Notes under the pieces: generated by a model
Database searches by the model: none
Seen by the model: only the letters and a program-made list of their open reading frames with translations
Told to the model about the DNA's origin: nothing
Assembly (NCBI GenBank): GCA_963923035.1
Contig: CAWUKT010000015.1
Span: 34,019-98,018, forward strand
Source: CAWUKT01 sp963923035
GTDB lineage: Bacteria; Bacteroidota; Bacteroidia; J057; JADKCL01
Length of the DNA: 64,000 nucleotides
Reading direction: 5' to 3'
Program-made: the position numbers and the translations under genes
Part shown: positions 53,801 to 61,819 of the stretch, one piece after another
Position numbering within the stretch: the first letter of the stretch is position 1
How the letters are laid out: each line of letters begins with the position of its first letter

Positions 53801-54465
53801 ACATGAATAAATGGCGAATTATATCCAATGACGAGGAAACCGGAGTGGAACGGGTGGAGTTTGGGCCCGACGGCAGGGGATTCTTCCACAGCAAGGAAGG
53901 CAATGGGACCAAGGCGACCGTTTTTCACTATGAAATCAGACGGGGGTTGGCATGGGTGGATTTTGAGGACCAATGGGAAACGACTGGTGGACTCATTCCG
54001 ATTCACTCTGATAAGCTGTTGCTGTTTCGCATTCGGGAAAACTATCCCGAGCCGGGGACTTGGTTCACCGATAGCTATATCCTCTCCCCTGCAAATCAAC
54101 GGGAAGGTAATAAGTTCCTTTCCCGGCTCTACGCCAGCGAACTTCAGACGAAAAGCCTCTGGCAGGAGCCTCACGATGGCAAGGCTGTTCGCGCAGCTAT
54201 TATTGCGGCTGGCTCTTCCCAAAAGGATTGCGCTGCCCTGCTCGGAGTGCCCGTTTCAACCTTCCGAAGCTGGCTTCAACGCCCCCATTGGTTGGCCGAT
54301 TACCTCGTCCGTCTCAGCCTGTTCCTGGACACCGACCTGATTGGCCCCTACCTAAAAATGTTCGATGGACAAGCCTGGGTATCCACAGCTGATCAATCCA
54401 AAGTGCTGGCCTTCAAACTGGACAACCCTGAAACTGAGAACGACAATGGAAAACAACCGCGTTAA
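53797..54465 (+). CDS. HTH-containing regulator coupled to surface protein
   Basis: A 222-aa cytoplasmic protein. ATG at 53797 overlaps the surface-protein stop. The N-terminal ~125 residues are a beta-rich unassigned domain (WRIISNDEETGVERVEF ... LLLFRIRENYPEPGTWF). Residues ~130-185 carry a Cro/C1-like HTH (AAIIAAGSSQKDCAALLGVP then VSTFRSWLQRPHWL). This looks like a DNA-binding regulator. Its end overlaps the next small gene by 20 bp. A regulator translated with a giant surface protein suggests autogenous control of the cassette (inference). Confidence 0.6.
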   Translation: MNMNKWRIISNDEETGVERVEFGPDGRGFFHSKEGNGTKATVFHYEIRRGLAWVDFEDQWETTGGLIPIHSDKLLLFRIRENYPEPGTWFTDSYILSPANQREGNKFLSRLYASELQTKSLWQEPHDGKAVRAAIIAAGSSQKDCAALLGVPVSTFRSWLQRPHWLADYLVRLSLFLDTDLIGPYLKMFDGQAWVSTADQSKVLAFKLDNPETENDNGKQPR

Positions 54466-54604
54466 ACGTGAAGCCCGGATTTTGCTCTATGTGATCGCAG
54501 TAATTGGGATGATTGGTGGGGCCTTCCTGTTGGCAAGCGTGGTCTTTGGCTGGGAGGCTGTTTTGCTGGTCCTGATGCGGATTTGGAGGGCATTGGGGTT
54601 GTAA
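54446..54604 (+). CDS. 52-aa single-span membrane microprotein
   Basis: ATG at 54446 lies within the end of the HTH gene. A short basic N-terminus (MENNRVKREAR) is followed by one hydrophobic stretch (ILLYVIAVIGMIGGAFLLAS), a second weaker one (WEAVLLVLMRIWRALGL) and a stop at 54604. It is very small and hydrophobic; a membrane microprotein is likely. Overlap with both neighbours supports translation. Function unknown. Confidence 0.5.
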   Translation: MENNRVKREARILLYVIAVIGMIGGAFLLASVVFGWEAVLLVLMRIWRALGL

Positions 54605-54732
54605 TGATGAGCAAAACGAAATGTGAACCGGCCCTATTTTCCCTCCTGAACAACATCTACGAACTGCTAAATGTTCCTCAAAGATGCTTTGGCGAACCTT
54701 TTACCCAAATCCGTTCCTTCCATGAGTCCTAA
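54604..54732 (+). CDS. 42-aa hypothetical protein
   Basis: ATG at 54604 shares one base with the previous stop (TAATG). It encodes MMSKTKCEPALFSLLNNIYE and a further 22 residues, ending FTQIRSFHES. Its last 11 bases overlap the next gene. It is too short to classify; the tight overlaps are the main support. Confidence 0.4.
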   Translation: MMSKTKCEPALFSLLNNIYELLNVPQRCFGEPFTQIRSFHES

Positions 54733-54922
54733 TCCTCCGATCCAATTCAACCAATTTCTCAGCCTCGCTGAGATCAACGCTTTGCTTCCCGATACCCAAC
54801 TGACGGAGGCTGACCTGGACAATATCGAACGCGGGCATTTGGTCATCACCAAAACCGACAACGGACTGCGGAAGGTTCATTTGGGGAGCCTTTTGGAGCT
54901 TCTGAGACTGCATATCCTTTAA
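54722..54922 (+). CDS. 66-aa hypothetical protein
   Basis: ATG at 54722 begins inside the preceding small gene. It is acidic and helical, with FNQFLSLAEINALLPDTQLT and EADLDNIERGHLVI, and has no membrane segment. Family unrecognised. Part of the overlapping microprotein chain. Confidence 0.5.
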   Translation: MSPNPPIQFNQFLSLAEINALLPDTQLTEADLDNIERGHLVITKTDNGLRKVHLGSLLELLRLHIL

Positions 54923-54937
54923 GTGTATCCATTGAAT

Positions 54938-55180
54938 ATGAGTAATGATCATGTAACGAGGAACAACGATCCGCCCCAGTTGTGGTGGCCCGACAAGCGG
55001 GAGGACATTCCTCCTGAGATTTTCGATGATTGGCCCGATGAAACCGCTGTGCCCGATATGATCGCCTTTCACCGACGTAGGGGCATTGAAATTGACCCTG
55101 CCCAGGCGCTCAAGGACATCAATACCCTGCGCCAGGTCCGTTACTGCCAGTGGCAATCCGACATACTCAACAGAGAATAA
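54938..55180 (+). CDS. 80-aa hypothetical protein
   Basis: ATG at 54938 lies 15 bp after the previous stop (a GTG at 54923 would be contiguous). The protein is polar, with NNDPPQLWWPDKREDIPPEI, DDWPDETAVPDMIAFHRRRG and a helical C-terminus. It is the last gene of the cassette and is followed by a terminator at 55237. Family unrecognised. Confidence 0.5.
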   Translation: MSNDHVTRNNDPPQLWWPDKREDIPPEIFDDWPDETAVPDMIAFHRRRGIEIDPAQALKDINTLRQVRYCQWQSDILNRE

Positions 55181-55236
55181 ACAAGGACACGTTATAACCG
55201 AAGGATTTTTGGATTTCCGCCGTTGGCGGGTTGGTT

Positions 55237-55270
55237 CCGGCTGCGCTCGATTGGGCGTAGCCGGGGTTTT
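55237..55270 (+). terminator. terminator after the surface-protein cassette
   Basis: CCGGCTGCGC pairs with GCGTAGCCGG (10 bp with one G-T pair, 8-nt loop), followed by GGTTTT. Confidence 0.6.
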
Positions 55271-55316
55271 ATTCAGGGTTACGGGTGGTTTTGGCAGGTA
55301 TGAGGTTCGAATGACG

Positions 55317-55352
55317 CCAAATCATTCAAAAGATTGAGTCTTGCAGGAGCTA
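55317..55352 (+). repeat. left copy of 36-bp imperfect direct repeat flanking ATPase-TOPRIM gene
   Basis: Matches 57612-57647 at 30 of 36 positions, with the shared core AATCATTCAAAAGAT and then GAGTC. The flanks beyond the repeat do not align. It may be an insertion duplication or an attachment-like site. Confidence 0.5.
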
Positions 55353-55677
55353 CAAAAGAGGGCGAAAAAACGGTCTTCGTCCCTTGTTTTTGGGGGCTGA
55401 AACCGGCCCGTGCTGCTCAAAAACGTCGGAAATGGTGTTGAGTCTTGGGGTTCGATAAATCAAAATACTTTCTCGATTCAGGGAGCTCCCTAATTGCCTG
55501 CTACCTAGAAAAAAACAGTCCCTAGAGCGCTCCAAGCTCTAGAATCCCCCTCTCAAGTTCGATAACTGTCCGGCCAGGCATAGCTGACATGATAACGACT
55601 CAATCTAGTTTGAAGTAAAATATTGAATTTATATTTTCTGAGAGATTAGTATTCATCCATAAATAACTCAACCTGTC

Positions 55678-57522
55678 ATGGATATAAAATTCCGAGGAAA
55701 ATATAAATCGCTTTCCGACTTCGAATGGACAAATATCCCTGCACTGGCGATATTAACTGGAAAAAACGGGGTTGGAAAGAGCCAATTACTTTATCTCCTG
55801 AAAAATCAAGTCCAATTGAGAAATAGCCATGAGCACAACTTTGAGCTTGAGACGAACCTGAATGGTAATGCCATAAGCAAGGACCAAGTGGAGTACTGGC
55901 ACAGTAAAGGAACCTATGAAAAAGGTGTTGGAGACTATTCTAGGAAGAGTTTTAGATTTCGAAAATTTGAAGACAGTATCGACAAGATATACAACACCCT
56001 TTTTCCTCCCAAGGATGACAAATTGAGAAAAAAAGGTGGGTTTCCTCAATTAGAGCATTCGAAAAGACGCCCTTTCCAAGAATCTGATCTTGACCCCCAA
56101 AATACGGTCCAAAAGGCAATTGTCGGAAGTATTGAGCAAGTCGAAAAAACCTCCAGAAAGAAATTAGCTGACTTTACTAAGAACGACATCGCGCTCTATT
56201 TCCCCTTTGCCAGATTCTTAGACTTGCGAAAAAGGCACCAAGAGGAAATGGGTTTCCCGGAAATTTGCTTCCACATATTTGTTCAAAACGAGATGCGAAA
56301 GGCTCAAGGAATAAAAAGCATCAGCGATCAATTGGAGATTTTGGACATCATAAACTCTTCATTGAGAAAGGCATTTGTACCATTAGAACTAAAAATTACC
56401 ACATCAGGTAAACTTAATATGCGACTTTTCAATGGATACTTGAATTCTGAATTCCAATTTCGGCTATATCTATGGAATGATGAGATTGGCAAAGAATTCG
56501 ATTATTATGATCTTTCCTCGGGAGAAAAGGTTTTGGTAGACCTTGCGGTTCAGAACTACTTTTTTAGGCATAGGGATGTCAAAACCAAAGTTGTGGTTAT
56601 GGATGAGCCTACTGCCCATCTTCACCCCTCCATGATCAACTATTTTTTTCGTATCATTTCGAATACTTGGATTAAGGAATTCAAAGTTAGCGTAATCATC
56701 GCTACCCAATCCCTCAATACAATTTCATTGGCACCTCCCCCCCCTTATTGCAAGATCTATGAGTTGACAAAGCAGCCTACGCTAATCAGAGAACAGTCGA
56801 ATCGGGACGAGGTAATTACAAGATTGGGAGAAGGGCTTATCTTCGTGAATAGGTCTACCAGGTTTGTACTCGTTGAAGGGAAAGATGATGTACCCTTCTA
56901 TGAAGCCGTATATGACATCGTTAAAAGAAAAACATCTCTTAAGCCATTTACCTTTATAAAGGGGGCTGGAAAAGGAAGTGTTCACCATTGGACCGATGGA
57001 CTCCAGGAAGTTGGACTTGGGGATCGATTCAGGGGCATCATCGACAAAGACCATGATTCAGATAAATTGCCTCCTCTTATTTTCAGATTGCAACGGTATT
57101 CAATCGAAAATTACCTTTTAGATCCTCTTTTGATTTGGGTAGGTTTTTTGGGGGCCAAGTACCATCCGGTTAAAATTAAGGGTTTAGAGGTGAAAGAAGG
57201 AATGGAATCTCAAATTGCGAATTTCTCTCCAGGCGAACTTCAGACAATTGCAAATGCAATGCTTGAAAAAATGGAGAATGTACTAGAGGAAAAACCTTCA
57301 GTTGAAGAATCCGAGTTACAGACCATCTATTATACTAATGGAAAAAGTATAAGGGTTCCGAATTGGCTTCTCTTTCGAAGAGGCAAGACGCTCCATTCGG
57401 AGTTTACCAGAGCATTCAAATGTAAAGAAGCCACAAGTATTGATAAATTAATCGCAAATATGTGCCGTACCCAACTCATTTCAAGCGATTTCCCCGATCT
57501 ATTTGATCAGATAAATCAATGA
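55678..57522 (+). CDS. AAA15-type ATPase fused to TOPRIM/DUF4435 (PARIS-like, single gene)
   Basis: A 614-aa defence-type protein. The N-terminal half is an SMC-like AAA15 ATPase: Walker A LTGKNGVGKSQLLYL (residues ~26-40), signature LSSGEKVLVDLAVQNYF (~278) and Walker B TKVVVMDEPTAHLHP (~303). The C-terminal part has a TOPRIM/DUF4435 pattern: RFVLVEGKDDVPFYEAV (~395), RGIIDKDHDSDKLPP (~453) and RYSIENYLLDPLL (~471). In PARIS phage defence, ATPase AriA and DUF4435 nuclease AriB are usually two proteins, and fused forms are known. It could alternatively be another OLD-family ATPase-nuclease. Next to the Dnd operon and bracketed by a repeat. Confidence 0.72.
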   Translation: MDIKFRGKYKSLSDFEWTNIPALAILTGKNGVGKSQLLYLLKNQVQLRNSHEHNFELETNLNGNAISKDQVEYWHSKGTYEKGVGDYSRKSFRFRKFEDSIDKIYNTLFPPKDDKLRKKGGFPQLEHSKRRPFQESDLDPQNTVQKAIVGSIEQVEKTSRKKLADFTKNDIALYFPFARFLDLRKRHQEEMGFPEICFHIFVQNEMRKAQGIKSISDQLEILDIINSSLRKAFVPLELKITTSGKLNMRLFNGYLNSEFQFRLYLWNDEIGKEFDYYDLSSGEKVLVDLAVQNYFFRHRDVKTKVVVMDEPTAHLHPSMINYFFRIISNTWIKEFKVSVIIATQSLNTISLAPPPPYCKIYELTKQPTLIREQSNRDEVITRLGEGLIFVNRSTRFVLVEGKDDVPFYEAVYDIVKRKTSLKPFTFIKGAGKGSVHHWTDGLQEVGLGDRFRGIIDKDHDSDKLPPLIFRLQRYSIENYLLDPLLIWVGFLGAKYHPVKIKGLEVKEGMESQIANFSPGELQTIANAMLEKMENVLEEKPSVEESELQTIYYTNGKSIRVPNWLLFRRGKTLHSEFTRAFKCKEATSIDKLIANMCRTQLISSDFPDLFDQINQ

Positions 57523-57611
57523 TTCTGTAATATTCCTACCTAACAACCGCCTGCATCACCTCCTATTGATCCTCTATCGTGATATTAACCCTATCCACAA
57601 CTCCACCTCCC

Positions 57612-57647
57612 CCCAATCATTCAAAAGATCGAGTCCTGTCGGGGCTA
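57612..57647 (+). repeat. right copy of 36-bp imperfect direct repeat
   Basis: Same orientation as 55317-55352, with 30/36 identity. Sits 89 bp past the ATPase-TOPRIM stop, so the two copies bracket the gene. Confidence 0.5.
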
Positions 57648-57784
57648 ACTCCCAAAATACACCCTGCGACTACAGGCCGATCAAAGACAGCAAAAATCAA
57701 CTATTATCACAATCAAGGAGGGATTCCTTTTACGTACCAACATTTTTCTCGGTTCGATAATTCTTCTTTTAGTGTAAAGCTATT

Positions 57785-58261
57785 CTAGCAGCAGGCAGGA
57801 GGGGTAGGGCAACCCGCATTTGAAATCCGATAAAACAGTACAGTTGACTTTTGGTCGGTCCTAGTGGTTTTTGATGTTTCTTCCTGAATCAGGAGATGGC
57901 TTGTAGTTGTGGTTTGATCGTTTCCATCTGTTTTTAACATAGAGCAGCTATGCCCAATCGGCTGTAAAATATCCACCAAAGTCCCCCCTTTACCCAAAAG
58001 GAATTCATCCGGGCTGGTTGAAAAGGACTTTTGCAGCAAAAGAATTGAGAAAATTATCTCAGCCAACAGAGAGAGGGGGAGATTCGGGTATTGCGCGACG
58101 ATCCCAATCCTTTTCCCCGTCCGAATCAATCGTCCCGCCCGGGGCGCATACAGTGCCAAAAGGTATCTGTTGACCGGTACCTCATTCTGTCCCAGCAAAG
58201 AAAGTGGGTGATGAGGAGGAATACGAAGGCATTGAAGGCGCTTCGATTTAAACGTCATCAT
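57785..58261 (-). CDS. uncertain hypothetical protein (158 aa)
   Basis: An open frame with a leading basic segment, one hydrophobic stretch (LPLSLLAEIIFSILLLQ) and a Cys-rich end SNAGCPTPPACC. No family was recognised. The frame is in an otherwise gene-free gap upstream of dndC on the opposite strand. It may be a real accessory gene, or chance; the start is equally uncertain. Confidence 0.25.
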   Translation of the reverse strand: MMTFKSKRLQCLRIPPHHPLSLLGQNEVPVNRYLLALYAPRAGRLIRTGKRIGIVAQYPNLPLSLLAEIIFSILLLQKSFSTSPDEFLLGKGGTLVDILQPIGHSCSMLKTDGNDQTTTTSHLLIQEETSKTTRTDQKSTVLFYRISNAGCPTPPACC

Positions 58262-58318
58262 GGGAAGCTGTTGAAAAAATAATCGGGAAAAACGGACATA
58301 TCGCCTAATTTAGGGCGG

Positions 58319-59686
58319 TTGTCACACACAATAACCAAAGACTTGAAACTTAGTCGGAACATTCAATACGTGGTCGATGAGATCATCGATCAATTCCTAT
58401 ATGCGGATGATAGCAATCGCCCCTGGATCATTGGATTTAGCGGAGGGAAAGATTCCACATCGATGCTTCAGTTGATTTGGCTTGCTTTGAGAAAGATAAA
58501 ACCGATGGGTTCCTGGCAGCGAAGCATATATGTCATCTGCAATGATACATTGGTGGAAAACCCTTTGATCTCCTCCTATGTAAACCAAGTGTTGGAAAAG
58601 ATTCAGAAGGCTGCAATGGAGGAGGGATTGCCAATTTTTGTGAGAAAGACCGAACCTAGAATGGAGGAATCCTTTTGGGTGAATGTGATTGGCCGTGGTT
58701 ATCCGATTCCTACCAATTCTTTTCGTTGGTGTACCGAGCGCCTCAAAATCAATCCCACTTCCAGGATTATCGAAGACTTGGTCGGACAATCAGGGGAAGC
58801 TATTGTAATTCTTGGAACCCGGAAATCAGAAAGTGCGACCCGCGCAAAGTCGATCAAGAAACATTCCCGTAGAGGAAAGCGCATTACTCCTCATCCCAAC
58901 CACCCCAATGTTTATGTCTACTCCCCAATCAAAGACTTGATGCTGGGAGAGGTTTGGTGGGTTATCAATGCCATAGATTCGCCCTGGGGAGCGGACAATT
59001 CTCAATTGTTCCAGATTTATCGGGATGCCAGCGCTGATGATTACGAGTGTCCCACGATGGTATCCAGTAAAAATCACAAATCATGTGGGCAAAGTCGATT
59101 TGGCTGCTGGGTCTGTTCGGTCGTGAGCGAAGACAAATCGATGTCGGCGCTGATTGATAACGGGTTTAGGTGGATGAAGCCCTTGCTCGATTTGCGAAAC
59201 CAAATGGTGGCTGAGCGCAACACCCGGGAGGCGAGATCTCCCTTTCAGAGGAGTGGAGCAGAGGCGAAAAATGGAATGGGAACCTACGCGGAAGACTATA
59301 AAGCAGACTTACTGCGTCGTTTGTTATTGGTTCAAAAAGATTTGCAGGATACAATGCCTGATTTAGAGCTGATTTCCCTACAAGAATTGGTCGCCATTCA
59401 GGTTATTTGGCACAGAGATCTTAATTTTAAGCATGAAGTTTCGCAAATTTACAAAACCGTTTACCCTGATTCCGGAGATATGAGAAACCGTGACGAGAAT
59501 CAACAGAAAGAAAGGGAGATCATGAGAGAGGTTTGTGGAGGAGACGAGTTGAAAGTGGAATTGATCACCGATTTATTAAAACTTCAGAAGGAAAAATCTC
59601 TTTTGAATCGAAAACGAGGCTTGCTGGAGGACCTCCAGGGACGCTTGGAAAAATATTTTACTGAAATCGGGCTAGGGAAAAAATGA
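58319..59686 (+). CDS. dndC: DNA phosphorothioation protein DndC
   Basis: A 455-aa PAPS-reductase/PP-loop family protein, which activates sulfur for DNA phosphorothioate modification. The ATP PP-loop is WIIGFSGGKDSTSMLQLIW (residues ~36-54). SFRWCTERLKINP and RFGCWVCSVV (Cys residues of the iron-sulfur cluster region) follow, as in DndC. No ATG lies in frame after the upstream stop, so the start is TTG at 58319 preceded by AGGGCGG. Its stop overlaps dndD's ATG (ATGA). No dndA or dndB is seen; a housekeeping cysteine desulfurase such as IscS may supply sulfur (known for other Dnd systems). Confidence 0.88.
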   Translation: MSHTITKDLKLSRNIQYVVDEIIDQFLYADDSNRPWIIGFSGGKDSTSMLQLIWLALRKIKPMGSWQRSIYVICNDTLVENPLISSYVNQVLEKIQKAAMEEGLPIFVRKTEPRMEESFWVNVIGRGYPIPTNSFRWCTERLKINPTSRIIEDLVGQSGEAIVILGTRKSESATRAKSIKKHSRRGKRITPHPNHPNVYVYSPIKDLMLGEVWWVINAIDSPWGADNSQLFQIYRDASADDYECPTMVSSKNHKSCGQSRFGCWVCSVVSEDKSMSALIDNGFRWMKPLLDLRNQMVAERNTREARSPFQRSGAEAKNGMGTYAEDYKADLLRRLLLVQKDLQDTMPDLELISLQELVAIQVIWHRDLNFKHEVSQIYKTVYPDSGDMRNRDENQQKEREIMREVCGGDELKVELITDLLKLQKEKSLLNRKRGLLEDLQGRLEKYFTEIGLGKK

Positions 59687-61819
59687 TCATAAAATCGGTT
59701 GAAATAAATAACTTCCGTCTGTACGAGGGATTGAATAAAATTGAACTCGCTCCGAGTGGGGACCGAAACGTTGTGATTGTAAGCGGGAAAAATGGTTTTG
59801 GAAAAACCACTTTTCTGATGGCAATGGTCTGGTGTCTTTACGGCAAACAGACTGTGGGAGTCGATAACCTTTACAGCAAAGAGATTGGTGGTATCAATGG
59901 ATACAGCAAATATATTCGAAAGAGTATGAATTTCGCTGCTGAGAAGGCGGGCGAAACATCCTTTTGGGTAGAAATCACATTTGCAGGTGTCGGAATCAAC
60001 CCTCTTGAGGGAGAAGACTCCTCAATGAAGGCAGAGGTTTCGATTCGGAGATCCTTCAATATCGCTACCGGGGCTGGAGACAAAGTCGAAATCCGAGTGA
60101 ATGGAAAGAAGGATGAATTGATAGAAACTTTAAAAACTGAAAAGCTGGAGGGAGAGGAAGTTTTCATTCGGGAATTTATACTCCCCCTTGAGGTAGCCAA
60201 GTTCTTTTTCTTTGATGCTGAGAAGATCGTATCCTTGGCTGAGGTGAATTCTGACGACGAACGGCGAAAATTGAGCAAGGCCTATTCGGAGGTATTGGGA
60301 ATAAAAAAGTATGAAGACCTGAAGAAAAATTTAGAGACCATCCGAGAGGGCTACAAAAAGAAATCAGCGACCAAAGAAGAGCACCGAGAATTATCAGATC
60401 TTGAAAATCAGATCAAACATCGGGAAATCGATTTGGAATCTAATAAAGATGAAATCCAGGATTTGGAAACAAAAATCTGGAAGGAAGAACAAAATGAGGA
60501 GGACTACACCCGTATGATTGTCCGGGAAGACAATTCGATGACGGAAGAAGAGTTTGAGAAAATCAAGCAAGAAGAGAAGTCCCTGATTGCACAAATTGAG
60601 CAGGTCCACGCGAGATTGAGCGATTTTTTGGATTTGATTCCCTACGGAATCGCGGGCAAGTTTCTCAATGACCTTAAAGGAGCAAGTGGTGGCGGAAGCT
60701 TCTGCTAAAAAAAACCACTTTGCTGCAAAGGTCTACAAAGACAAACGGAAACAGTTTTTGGATGATTTTGCCCGCGGGATCGCTGAAAAGGGACTTTATC
60801 TCCCCCGGGAAGATCGTAATTTCATCGAGCAAGAAATTGAAAACCTAATCCAAAAGCACTTTTTTTCCGAAGTGGAGAGGGAGGATGATATAGAAATTTT
60901 CCACGAATGGGAGGATCAGTTCGTTCGGGAATTGGAATCGATCATTCAAAAACTCCGGTCATCTTTCCGGGTGGATTTTTCGAAGCTTCATGCTGAAGAC
61001 AAGACCCTTCGAACTGAATTGGATCGCATTCGGAGGCGAATTCGCGAAGCCGAGTCAAAGGTTGAAAGTGAGTACTTGAAAACCCTCAAAGCAAAGAAAG
61101 AGAAAGCCCGGACTTATAAAAAGGAATTCCAAGGACGAAAGGAAGACTTAATTGCCAAGAACACCAAGGTCGAAAGCGAGCTAAAGTCGTTGCGCCAGAA
61201 AAAAACAGATCTTTTAGTTAAGATTCAGGTGTCTGAGAAGAATAGACCGAAAGACCTTACCCTAAAGGGGCTCGTCGATGATGTCACCCAGAATATTACC
61301 CGTATTAAAGAGGAGAAGAAAAAGTCCTTGGAAGAAAGCATGTTGATTAGTTTGAATGACCTCATGCACAAAAAGTCATTTGTTCATCGGGTGACGGTGG
61401 ACATTAGCCCTGAAGGGGAGTACATAGACATCAACTTACTCGATGAGAATGAGAACATAATTGACAGAAACGCTCTTTCCATGGGAGAGCGCCAGTTGTA
61501 TGCTTCGGCCCTGCTGAAGTCTCTGGTTGATGAATCGGACATCGAGTTTCCGGTTTTCATTGATAGCCCGATGCAGAAGTTTGATGTTGACCACTCGGAA
61601 AATATTATCGAGCAGTTTTATCCCAACGTTTCCCACCAAGTCATTCTGTTCCCTCTGTTGGGGAAAGAGGTGACACGTTCTGAGTATGATCTTTTGTTGC
61701 CCAAAGTGGAGAGTACCTACTTGATTGATAACTACGCCAAGAATAAATCCCGTTTGGTTGCAGTAAAACCGGGCGAATTGTTTCAGGAATTTGAAAAGAT
61801 GACCCATGCTGTCAATTAA
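59683..61819 (+). pseudogene. dndD: DndD, SMC-like ATPase, split by a +1 frameshift
   Basis: DndD is an ATPase with an SMC/RecN-type head that works with DndC and DndE. The first frame (59683-60708, 341 aa) has Walker A VSGKNGFGKTTFLMA and the first coiled-coil half, and ends early. The second frame (60668-61819, 383 aa) holds the other coiled-coil half, signature LSMGERQLYASALL and Walker B FPVFIDSP. At 60673-60680 the first frame reads D-L-K-G while the second reads ...K-E-Q-V. Removing one A of the AAA at 60676-60678 restores ...LKEQVVAEA and one protein of about 710 aa. The second frame also has its own ATG at 60668. So it is either a mutation, an assembly error, a programmed shift, or two separate chains. 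Confidence 0.75.

Larger units (their letters stand above)
55181..55677. other. 497-bp stretch: terminator, repeat copy, AT-rich promoter
   Basis: Holds a small CCGCC-GTT-GGCGG hairpin (55217-55229), the terminator at 55237-55270, the left copy of a 36-bp repeat (55317-55352) and, from 55560, an AT-rich segment leading to the ATPase-TOPRIM gene. No gene remnant was recognised. Confidence 0.5.
57523..58318. other. 796-bp stretch before the dnd operon
   Basis: Contains the right 36-bp repeat copy (57612-57647) and an uncertain 158-codon leftward frame (57785-58261). The final ~60 bp before dndC include an AGGGCGG block 6-12 bp before the TTG start. No tRNA was recognised. Confidence 0.4.

Noticed and set aside
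55086..55337. 83-codon frame overlapping the last microprotein
   Set aside because: Different frame of a better-supported small gene, and it crosses the terminator.
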